Source of the DNA: Perca fluviatilis | Lineage: Eukaryota > Chordata > Actinopteri > Perciformes > Percidae | Reading direction: 5' to 3' | Assembly (NCBI RefSeq): GCF_010015445.1 | Contig: NC_053133.1 | Span: 20,893,922 to 20,957,921, forward strand | Length of the DNA: 64,000 bases | Shown here: piece after piece, positions 10,810 to 20,107 of the stretch | Position numbering within the stretch: position 1 is the stretch's first letter | How the letters are laid out: each line of letters starts with the position of its first letter | Translations under genes and position numbers: made by a program | Notes under the pieces: generated by a model | The model's input: only the letters and a program-made list of their open reading frames with translations | Databases searched by the model: none | Told to the model about the DNA's origin: nothing

Positions 10810-11360
10810 AGTATGGGGTTCTTTTGTTATTTTCATTGTTTAATCACTAATTCATTAGTTAGTTTTTAGAATGTGTAGAAACCGTGACATTTTAACATTA
10901 CCATTGCATTGCAGAGTAGGTTAGGCTACTATTTTTCTCCAGCAAGTTAACGTTAACGTTACCAGCACGTGTTATTGCAACTGTGTGCCCTTAATTTAAA
11001 ATATATCTAAATTCAAGGTGGTAAGCATGAAACTATAAAACTTATCATTACAATTTTTATTATTATTAAAGATACCAATATATTTTTGTACATATTTTAG
11101 GGATGCACACACACACACACATATAAAAGTGTGTTTGCATCACCATTATGCAGGCAAAAAATTTCAATCATTGATATTCATTTATTAATAATATTTATTA
11201 AAATTATATAGTCTGAATCTATATTCCGTTAACTCTATATTGGCCGAGCACTACCGAGTATCAACGCACAAAGTGAATGACTGTAATTAGTTAAAAATGA
11301 TTGTCAACAATGCTTTTCTTGAGCAGTCATTTTTTCTTTTTTCATTTGGCGAGACGCAGT

Positions 11361-11468
11361 ATGACCAACTTTCCATCGGCAAATGAATGGGAAATTAAAA
11401 ATGCAATTTCTGGACATTTCAAACAAGCACCAGGGAGAGCAGGGGGTGGTGGATATGGACAAAGATAA
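11361..11468 (+). CDS. Last-exon ORF of the nested element, 35 residues, glycine-rich end
   Basis: An acceptor-like pyrimidine tract (TTTTTTCTTTTTTC near 11330) and the dinucleotide AG at 11358-11359 precede an ATG at 11361. The frame encodes 35 residues starting MTNFPSANEWEIKNAI and ending GRAGGGGYGQR, then TAA. A poly(A) signal AATAAA lies about 93 bp downstream (11561). The composition and the charged/aromatic first half are not random-looking, and the stop plus AATAAA placement fits the 3' end of a small gene. The middle of the gene is missing or was never there, since the 550 bp between donor and acceptor hold no open frame. I do not recognise the protein family. It could be the remnant C-terminus of the autonomous relative's protein. 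ATG may be an internal codon rather than a start. Confidence 0.4.
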   Translation: MTNFPSANEWEIKNAISGHFKQAPGRAGGGGYGQR

Positions 11469-11682
11469 TTAATTTTTGCATCTTAAGTTGTTTTACATAT
11501 TTTACAATATTTTATTTGATCATTTTTATGTTTGTTTTCTAAGTTGTTAATATTGTTCTAAATAAATCCTTTATATTCAATTAGTTTGGATGGATTTTCA
11601 TTTGAGAACCTGTTATATTTGAGTGAAAAGAATCCTTATGCTTCATTTTGTTGTCTATTACATTTAAATGTAGTGTAATTGA

Positions 11683-12080
11683 TGACTGGTCTATTTTTGG
11701 GCTATGGTTAGACGTCTATTAGATTTTCACTGACAGCCCAAAATTAGCCTTGTTTTAGCCTAGACCCATATTGCCTGTCTATTAGACGTTTATATGTAGT
11801 CGTTTAATAGCCGTCTAAATGATGACTAGTCTATTCTTGGGCTATGGTTAGATGTCTATTAGACGTATATATATAGTCGTTCAATAGCTGTCTAATTGTC
11901 TATTCTTGGGGTATGGTTAGACGTCTATTAGACGTATATATGTAGTCATTCAATAGCCGTCTATTCTTGGGCTATGTTTAGACGTCTATTAGATTTTCAC
12001 TGACAGCCCAAAATTAGCCTCGTTTTAGCCTAGACGTCTGGGCTGTGTTTAGACGGCTATTAGACGTCTATTAGACGGAA
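11683..12080 (+). repeat. Sub-terminal tandem repeats of the nested element
   Basis: At least four degenerate units of roughly 75-85 bp, each with CTATTCTTGGGCTATGGTTAGA then GTCTATTAGACG and a TAGTCGTTCAATAGCCGTCTA-like stretch (written here in parts). They end next to the right terminal repeat. Confidence 0.75.
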
Positions 12081-12217
12081 AATTGCTTGCTGGGAGACAA
12101 TCTGCCATTTTACCCAAGTGCGCCCTGTTTGTAAATAGCCCGCATCGGTTACGTCCGTCTTTGCGACCAATTAGCGCCTGGAAACAGGCGCAAACGGCTT
12201 GATAAATCTAGCCCTCA

Positions 12218-13708
12218 ATATTTAACATTGGGTTAATACTTTGATTCAGTCTTTTCTAAGGATACCTGTAATGGCTTGTATAAAAACCACAACCAAATGT
12301 AATAAAAATAAATGCATACATACACAAATAAGCAATAACTAGAGATCATCTTGCGGTGGGATCACACCAGCCGCGCAAATCGGGCCAGGGGAAGAATTTT
12401 TCCGTTAGCATTGTAAATTGCATGGGCACCACTAGAATGGAAAGCTTGACAGGTGCAGCAGCAGTAGGCTAACTGAAGTGAGTGGAGCTACACAACAATA
12501 TCAGTAGCATCCATTAAAGCTTATAGCTTTTGGAAATACTTTAAATATACGGTTACGTTGTTGTGTATTGATGGTGAGACTTTTGTGGTGGGTCTGCTCA
12601 AACACTCGATTCACACTTGATTCTTATTTACAACACTGTCAGGAGAGTTGCTGCCTGTTGCTGCAAGATACACTGGCTTTAGGCAGAGATGAAGATTGAT
12701 AGCATCCAGATACATATTTATTGAAAACAAGGAACATGCAGTAAGTTCATTAAAAGTTTCGTAGTTGGTTAGCCATTCTAGGTGGGAACTTTTTGCTGGC
12801 TAGTCTTGTAATGTAACAGTAATGTACACAGAATACATGTGCAGGAGCAGCTATAAATGCTGTCCAATGTTTAGTTTTTAATGGGAGTAAGATTTTACAT
12901 AATTCCTGGGAAGTCTCTCTATGCCGTAAGTATTGGTAGGGTTACTATAATGAGTCCTAGGTTACCTGTAGCCCTGCTTCTGAGTCATGTATGACCCTGT
13001 GTTGTTTTCTGCTGTTATAGCACTTTATGTGGAGTGCTGAGATGAGGACAAACTGTATATTTAGCGTTCGGCCCAGTCTCTGGCTGTGTGATTAATGAGC
13101 AAGCAGACAGACAACCAGGGTGCATTCTAATCACCCACAAGGACAAGGAGTGATAGAGGGAGCGAGACATAGGGTGTGAAGACAGCCTCCTTACTAATGG
13201 CTCCAACAGCCTGCAATCTACAGGGAATTTAACGGTTTCTGTAAAAGAGAACCCCCACCATGACCATCATAAAAACAACATTCCAATCTAGTTTAGAAGA
13301 ATAAGCCATAATGTGCTAACCTGTTCTCTTACAGGGCAATTCTAACATGATTGTAAGGTTATTTAATATCCTACATTCCAGTGACTTACAGTGGTGGCAC
13401 CTCTTCATACAGTTTATACTGTTGAGCTTGGAAATAGTAGTGTGACCCAAAAAAAGAACCTAAATTGTCCACTAGTTGTTTTCTAGTGCTTTAAACCGCA
13501 TTGGCAAATGTTGTTGTCACAAACCACCAATGAAGACCCTGAGATGAGTTTGAAAGCCTCTATAAAGCTAAAAAGTGGGTGTTGAATTGAGATTTGTCTG
13601 TTTTATTTATTTATTTTCAAACATAACTCAGATGCACCTTTCTCTACATTTTACATTACGTAACCACTGGTTCCTTGCACTTCCATACATGCTTTGCACC
13701 ATCCTTAG
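12218..13708. other. No gene seen
   Basis: No supported coding or RNA feature. A short CpG-containing patch near 12350-12400 (CACACCAGCCGCGCAAATCG) may be the remnant of a dispersed repeat. Confidence 0.55.
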
Positions 13709-13768
13709 TATGTATGTATGTATGTATGTATGTATGTATGTATGTATGTATGTATGTATACATACATA
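13709..13768. repeat. (TATG)n microsatellite
   Basis: About 13 TATG units ending in a short inverted CATACATA piece. Confidence 0.95.
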
Positions 13769-15609
13769 TTAAACATGAGCTGAAAGCTGCTAAAAATGCT
13801 CCCTAGAGCTGAGGGGAACTACATTTCACATGGTTTTATTGTTGAAAGATGATAAAAGAAGAATTAAACAAATATCAATGAATACAGTTTTTAACCATTT
13901 GTTTTTCTTTGTAAACCAAATATCTTGTGCACAAACATTTCCTTATTTTATCTCATCTTATTATTCATTGCTTTATCCTTAATTTTTACCAATTTTTACA
14001 TCCTGCCTCTGCATTATTTTCAAGTCCTGCCATGATAGTCATGGCTGCTTAATTTTCAGGCTCATTCACTCTCAGCGGCTTCAACATGGCACAGTAAACA
14101 ACAACAACAACAACTGCCATCAATAACATTTTGCAAAAGCTGCAGCAGAGAGCCAGTATCAGGCTATACATTTGAACATTTTGAAAAACTCGGTTTGAAA
14201 TTAATGTGCACATTTGGGACACAGCGAGAGCCAAAGGCATCTTACTTCCAGTTTCTGCCTTCCTGATTTTCCAAATTGTTTGGCTGAGGGATAAATATTC
14301 AACTGCCAGTCACAACCCAGTGAAGCCAACCGACAAATCAAAAGCAAGATGCTTTCATTAGCTGTGATCTGCGCGCTAACTGTGAAATAAAGCATGATGG
14401 TAAAAAAAATGGTACCCTCTTACTTACTGTGAGGAAGTCCTAAGTGCTGGAAAACAGTCAAAGGCAATACAAATCAGTATAAGGGTGCACCAAAAAAAAC
14501 CTTCAATCATGCTGGGAATGTCCTTAAACAAGGACAGAAATGAACACTTTGATGGTGACATGGCTACATTTACAACTGGGAAAATGGGTAAAAGCTAAAC
14601 CTAAAACACAAACACGGTTTTAAAGAAAATATCCAAAGTTTTGTCTCTTAATGGTTCAAATTCACAGTTGTGTGTTTCCATTATTAAGTGCATTGGTCAC
14701 CATCTGTTTTTAAATTGGTAAAATTTAGACAAATATAATGGCAAATAGACAGAGTCTATGATTTGTTGTTAACAGGTATATTAGAAAGAATAACTTTGTT
14801 TATCTCCTTGTTAAAAACTATTAACAATTAGAAATCAAAACCATTTCCAGCCAAGAAGAGACTGTGTGTTTTCAGGTTTCCAAATCTCTCTCATCACTCC
14901 CTTTCCTCCCAATGAAAATCGAGTGTCCATGTGTGGGATGTATTGCCAAAAGTCACCATAGATTTAGGTGATGTATCTACTGTCACTTTGTGCATTAACG
15001 CTCTGACCTTTTCTTCCTATTTCAGAAGCAATGTGGCCCAAGCTGGTAAGAAAGATGGATACGTAGAGGATGAAATCTGTCACAGGGAGAGAAATTGAGC
15101 AGGCGGTCTCTCCACTGTGGCGGAAGTACATATAACCCACCGCAAATAACTCTGAAATGTGCCACATGTTATCGCACAAAAAGTGTTCTATACTGAAGTT
15201 GAAAATGGACTGGAAGTGCTGTGGAGGAAGAAGAGCAGAAAGAGGTAGGAAACATTAAGAAATGAGCCGGGACAGAAAGAAAGAGTGAAAGGAAGATGGG
15301 TCTCGCAGCGGAGGAGAGAACAACTCCACATGTGGATTGATTACGCTGTCATCCTGTTATCCCCCTTTTGAATGAATTTAATATTTGATTCAGTTTGTTA
15401 TCCATGCTCTCGATTCTTTTGCGATGCCATGTGGCTTCACTGTCACTGTCAATTCATCTTGTACGGTCCTCACTGTCGTGGGCTTTTAAGAACGGTGTGC
15501 ACAATTATTCAGTTTTATAATGTTTTCCTTTTATCCCCTTTTTTTTTTGCATTGTCCTTATGTATTTTGATACTGAATTCAATACACGTCTGGGCTTCTT
15601 TGTAATGTC
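13769..15609. other. No gene supported; one weak microexon-like signal
   Basis: Mostly AT-rich without features. At 15026-15045 a 20-nt segment is bracketed by TTTTCTTCCTATTTCAG and GTAAGAAAG, which looks like an acceptor and donor. Alone this is not enough to call an exon. Confidence 0.4.
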
Positions 15610-15937
15610 CAGTGATGGTGAGTATTTACACATTTACTAAACTACTTCACATTAGTAAAGTTTTGAGGTACTTCTACTTTACTTGAGTATTTCAACTGGC
15701 CTAAACCACCTGCAGTTACCTGTATGAAGTTAGACAAACTAGCTCCACCACAACGAGCTACAACAGTAAAGCTGCTTATACATTGATGCATCAGTATTAA
15801 TAATGTAATAATGCCACATATAATAATATGTCAGTTAGGGGTCTGTAGAACAAGTACTGTTACTTGTGATACTTCTGTATTTGTACGTATTAAGTAGGAT
15901 TTTTAATACAGGAATCTGGGCACTTCTTCCACACCTG
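15610..15937 (+). mobile_element. Degenerate hAT-type MITE (CAGTGGTGG family)
   Basis: Starts CAGTGATGGTGAG and ends CACTTCTTCCACACCTG, the degenerate terminal repeats of the same family as 2997-3484. The interior contains the typical TTTACTTGAGTATTTC and GTACTGTTACTTGTGATACTT words. No target duplication is left. It has no coding content. Confidence 0.65.
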
Positions 15938-16880
15938 CTAAACTTGTGCAAATACAGTTAACTGTAACAACAGTGAGGCCGAAGTCAACGTTCTTAGAGA
16001 AACAACCTTTGAAATGTCACTGACCTGATTTCACTAAATCCTTGAATATGTCTGATATTTTACAGCTTAACACTTTCTCTCTGCTGTATATCTACTGCAG
16101 GATCTTCATGTCCTCATCACCTGTCCTCTCTCACTGCAAGAGGTCCTGCAGTGTTATACCCCCCCACCCCATCATAGCCCTTCAACAGCAGGTATCTACT
16201 GCGCTCGGCACCAGACACAGAGCCACATCATGACACACAGTAGCTGAGTCGAGCACCATTGACACCCAAAGAGAAGATTATTCATGTAAGGGCACTGTGA
16301 GGCCTTTGCACAGTTAAATAGTGAAATAAATCATTTACATTCATGAACATGTGGTGGTATCTAACTGGAAAGAAAAGATACACCAAACGAATGCCAGATA
16401 GATTTGATATCTCAGACCTTGAATCATGGCTTTAATGTTAAACTTCAAGTTTAATGTACGACCTGGGGAAATTCAAGCAGGGATGGAAAACTCCAAACAA
16501 CAACACAAACAGATACACTCTTAAAACTTTGCCAGTGGACTTTGTCTGTCAGGAAAAGAAACTAAATCTTAAACCATCCTGTTGATGCGCACACATCAGA
16601 GATATGGAATCTTTACTTTGTGATGAATAATTAATGTTTTTCATGCTGTGGGCTTCTTGCCAAGACAGGAGGGCTGAACTCATTCTTGGCAGCAGCTTCT
16701 TGTGTTGTTTTCTTTCTGGTGGATTTCTACACTGAGCTAAAGGGACTTGGATATGTAAAGCCCCAAGGACTTGGATGTGTAAGAGATGCAAGCACATGCT
16801 GCGCTAGTCTCTTGGCACCTGAATTCCTCTGCATGAGCATATGTACATTGTAATCGATGCATGGCTACAGTCCACTGAGA
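15938..16880. other. No gene seen
   Basis: No convincing ORF or repeat. Confidence 0.5.
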
Positions 16881-17110
16881 AGTGCATGCTGGGATAGCTG
16901 AGGGCTGGGAGAGTCTCGCCGGCTCGTGTAGCCATGGCAGCAGTTGCGGTGGCGGTAGGAGTTAAGGGTGCTGTCTCTTCAGATGACCTCCATTTGCCAA
17001 AGCGCGGATGCCAGCCGTCGTCATGGTATCCGGCGGGAAACTTTCCCAGTCAGTTAACAGCCGAGGGGGGGAGGAACCGCTCAACAACATGGGCTGCAAT
17101 GAGAGGCTGA
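16881..17110 (+). other. CpG-rich patch with a short ORF; possible promoter/first exon
   Basis: About 13 CpG dinucleotides fall within some 185 bp (about 16910-17090), in otherwise AT-rich, CpG-poor DNA. TGCATGCTGGGATAGC at 16886 resembles part of the ZNF143/STAF promoter element (reverse complement of CCCAGCATGC). An ATG with good context (GCCATGG, 16934) opens a 58-residue frame to TGA at 17110 that begins MAAVAVAVGVKGAVSS. I do not recognise the protein. No clear downstream donor was identified. It might be a 5' exon of a host gene or a decayed repeat. Confidence 0.25.
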
Positions 17111-17612
17111 GGAGTAGCTGTGAACCATCCACCAAAACACACTGCATCAGGCTGCTTAAACAAGATATGACACATGCCTCATTCCCTTATGCCAGCCCCA
17201 TGACAAGTGATCAGGCAATCTCATAACTCATGCAGCTCTGTGCTAGTTGATGCACACATTCATATCTCCATATGCAGCTGTGCTTTATAATTTTCAGTAT
17301 TTAAAACAGTGATCGCTTTCTTTGTCTCAGTCTACCTATACCTTTCCTTGACGTGAAGATACACATTTGTTAGATACTTCTAGTCGGCTCTGGAAATAAA
17401 ACCTGGCGATGTTACCAAAAGTAATTTGGGAATGCATGAGCTGTGACATGGAATTTCAAATGTGATCTTATAAACTGCAATTCATATTTGATGGGGGTAA
17501 TAGAACATTCATTTCTTACTCGGCAGAGAGAGACAGAGCGGGAAGACGAAGATCCGTGTGGTTTGTATTCGTTTCACATTTGGATTTCAAGGCTCTGTAG
17601 CATGCAGGAAAC

Positions 17613-17613
<1 letters not shown>
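17111..17613. other. No gene seen
   Basis: No supported feature. Confidence 0.5.

Positions 17614-17688
<75 letters not shown>
17614..17688. repeat. (CA)n microsatellite
   Basis: About 37 CA units. Confidence 0.97.
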
Positions 17689-17689
<1 letters not shown>

Positions 17690-17778
17690 CTTACCTGCAG
17701 AGAGTTAGATGACAAGATTGATACAACTCTCATGATTGTGTGGTAAATATGTAGCTGGTTTAAAAAAATTATATTATC

Positions 17779-17779
<1 letters not shown>

Positions 17780-17831
<52 letters not shown>
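17780..17831. repeat. (TA)n(CA)n microsatellite at the left end of the Tc1 element
   Basis: TA units pass into about 18 CA units that run into the Tc1 terminal repeat. The expansion has replaced the outermost bases of that terminus. Confidence 0.95.
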
Positions 17832-17837
<6 letters not shown>

Positions 17838-17972
17838 AAGGATTATTAGGAACACCTGTAAGATTTCTCGTTAATGCCATTATCTAACCAACCAATCACA
17901 TGGCAGCAGCTTCAATGCATTTAGGGGTGTGGTCCAGGTCTAGACAATCTCCTGAACTCCAAACTGAATGTC

Positions 17973-19843
17973 AGAATTAGAACGAAAGATGATCTAAGCA
18001 ACTTTGAGCGTGGCATGGTTGTTGGTGCCCGATGGGCTGGTCTGAGTATTTCCCAATCTGCTCAGTTACTGGGATTTTCACACACAACCATTTCTAGGGT
18101 TTACAAAGAATGGTCTGAAAAAGGAAAAACATCCAGTATGCTGCAGTCCTGGGGGGCGAAAATGCCTTGTTGATGCTAGAGGTCAGAGGAGAATGGGCCG
18201 ACTGATGCCAGCTGATAGATTTGACTCAAATAACCACTCGTTACAACCGAGGTATGCAGCAAAGCATTTGTGCAGCCACAGCATGAACAACCTTGAGGCG
18301 GATGGGCTACACCAGCAGAAGACCCCACCGGCTACCACTCATCTCCACTAAAAATAGGAAAATGAGGCTACAATTTTCACAAGCTCACCAAAATTGTACA
18401 GTTGAAGACTGGAAAAATGTTGCCTGGTCTGATGAGTCTCAATTTCTGTTGAGACATTCAGATGGTAGAGTCAGAATTTGGTGCAAACAGAGGGCTAGAT
18501 TTATCAAGCCGTTTGCGCCTGTTTCCGGGCGCTAATTGGTCGCAAAGACGGACGTAACCGATGCGGGCTATTTACAAACAGGGCGCACTTGGGTAAAATC
18601 GCAGATTGTCTGCCACATGAGCGAGAAGAGACAAGTTGCGCTTTCAATATGCGTTCGTGGGAGGGTCGTGGGGAAAGTGGGAGTTCCACCCAAAAAGGTG
18701 GGAGGATAAGCGCAAAGTGCACCTAATTATATATTCCGTGGTATTTACAAAGACTGTCAGTAAGAGCGCGCCTCTATTCTGCGGGGGAAATTCTCCGCCT
18801 CTTTAAACCAGCCGCAATCGAGTTTCCTCGTAGAGCTTTATGCCGCTGGTGAAATTACAACAGCAATTTGAGCAAGACGAAGACATAGGCGAGGCTGAAA
18901 ATATTTTTAACAGAAGAATTACACTTTGTCAGTGAACACAACATAATTTAGCGTTACAGATCAAGCAGACATGCAATATTAGAGTTACTGGAAGAAATCA
19001 AAGATGAAATTGAATCTCCCACTCAGCATTCACATCCCATTCCAGCAGTTGTTAAACTCCTCGCTACATTACAAATATTGGCATCAGGATCATTTCAAAC
19101 AGTCATAGCATCAGCAGTGGCAATATCGCAGTCTGCACTCAGTCATATCATAGCACAAGTACCGCTTTGCTACAGCGCAATTTACGGTCTAGTGGGCGGA
19201 GAAAGACGCTGATTGCCTGATGGGTGTCAGGGTTGATAAATACTACGCAAACTGTGGAAGCATAGCGTGCGCTATTACCGAACTCGCATAAACGGACGCA
19301 GCGCAAACTGCGCTTGTGTTAGTAAATCTAGCCCAGAATGAGAACATGGATCCGATATGCCTTGTTACCACTGGGCAGGCTGCTGGTGGTGGTGTAATGG
19401 TGTGGTGGATGTTTTCTTGGCACACTTTAGGCCCCTTAGAACCAATTGGGCATCGTTTAAATGCCACAGCCTACCTGAGCATTGTTTTTGACCATGTTCA
19501 TCCCTTAATGACCACCATGTACCCATCCTCTGATGGCTACTCCCAGCAGGATGATGCACCATGTCTCAAAGCTCGAATCATTTCAAATTGGTTTCTTGAA
19601 CGTGACAATGAGTTCACTGTACTAAAATGGCCCCCACAGTCACCAGATCTCAACCCAATAGAACATCTTTAGGATGTGGTGGAACGGGAGCTTCGAGCCC
19701 TGGATGTGCATCCCACAAATCTCCATCAACTGCAAGATGCTATCCTATCAATATAGGCCAACATTTCTAAAGAATGCTTGCAGCACCTTGTTGAATCAAT
19801 GCAACAAAGAATTAAGGCAGTTCTGAAGGTGAAAGGGGTTTAA
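17973..19843 (+). pseudogene. Tc1/mariner transposase pseudogene (DD36E)
   Basis: Frame fragments give a transposase in order: a paired-type helix-turn-helix N-terminus (DDLSNFERGMVVGAR, ISQSAQLLGFSHTTISR), then the catalytic domain with AWSDES (first Asp, 18431), QQDDAPC (second Asp, 19550) and PDLNPIEHL (Glu, 19661). There are 36 residues between the second Asp and the Glu, matching the DD36E (Incomer-like) group rather than the usual DD34E. Breaks: the start ATG is lost, a G-run at 18151 shifts the frame, sequence near 18213 is altered, a Harbinger element splits it at 18492-19334, and two Trp codons are now TAG (19670 and 19754). Inactive. The wild-type enzyme would bind the termini and cut and paste the element into TA sites. 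Confidence 0.9.
18492..19334 (+). mobile_element. Non-autonomous PIF/Harbinger element inserted in the Tc1 transposase
   Basis: Termini GGGCTAGATTTA and TAAATCTAGCCC, flanked by the 3-bp duplication AGA (18489-18491 and 19335-19337). Removing the element and one AGA restores a continuous transposase reading ...GCAAACAGAATGAGAAC. It is the same family as 9232-12214 and retains the same N-terminal transposase fragment (about 18960-19210), here with an upstream in-frame stop. It inserted after the Tc1 copy. Confidence 0.93.
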
Positions 19844-19876
19844 ACAGTAGGGTGTTCCTAATAATACTTTAGGTGA

Positions 19877-19980
<104 letters not shown>

Positions 19981-20011
19981 AGTATTTGAACAGATGAACC
20001 AAATGAGATAT

Positions 20012-20107
20012 AATGAGCTCTAAAGGAGGTGTTGGTAGGCTGACTTTGTTACCTTTGGACAGAGCTAGGCTAGCTGTTTCCTCCCATTTCCAGTCTTTAT
20101 CCTAAGC
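20012..20107. repeat. Dispersed repeat fragment
   Basis: The stretch with GTTACCTTTGGACAGAGC, TAGGCTAGCTGTTTCC and CCAGTCTTTATCC is one I recognise from many teleost sequences. The family name is not known to me. Confidence 0.45.

Larger units (their letters stand above)
9973..12094 (+). mobile_element. 2.1-kb nested element with CCCAGCAAGCAAT terminal repeats and 2-bp duplication
   Basis: Perfect 13-bp terminal inverted repeats, CCCAGCAAGCAAT and ATTGCTTGCTGGG, sit exactly where the host Harbinger copy is interrupted. The sister Harbinger copy at 18.6 kb reads GGCAGACAATCTG across the site (reverse complement), so the duplication here is only AG (9971-9972 and 12095-12096). Both sub-terminal zones are dense in short degenerate repeats (TAGCCC, GTCTATTAGACG), probably protein-binding sites. 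The interior has a first-exon-like segment with splice donor, an acceptor, a last coding exon and a poly(A) signal. A 2-bp duplication would suit ISL2EU-type elements, but the family is my inference. Confidence 0.75.
9232..12214 (-). mobile_element. PIF/Harbinger element, split by a 2.1-kb insertion
   Basis: The terminal repeats are CGGCCGGATTTA at the left and TAAATCTAGCCC at the right (consensus GGGCTAGATTTA), flanked by the 3-bp duplication TCA (9229-9231 and 12215-12217), as expected of PIF/Harbinger. Its outer parts (9232-9972 and 12095-12214) match the 843-bp copy at 18492-19334 in reverse complement almost throughout. The sequence 9973-12094 has no counterpart in that copy and is a separate nested element. 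It carries an N-terminal transposase fragment on the minus strand. Confidence 0.88.
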
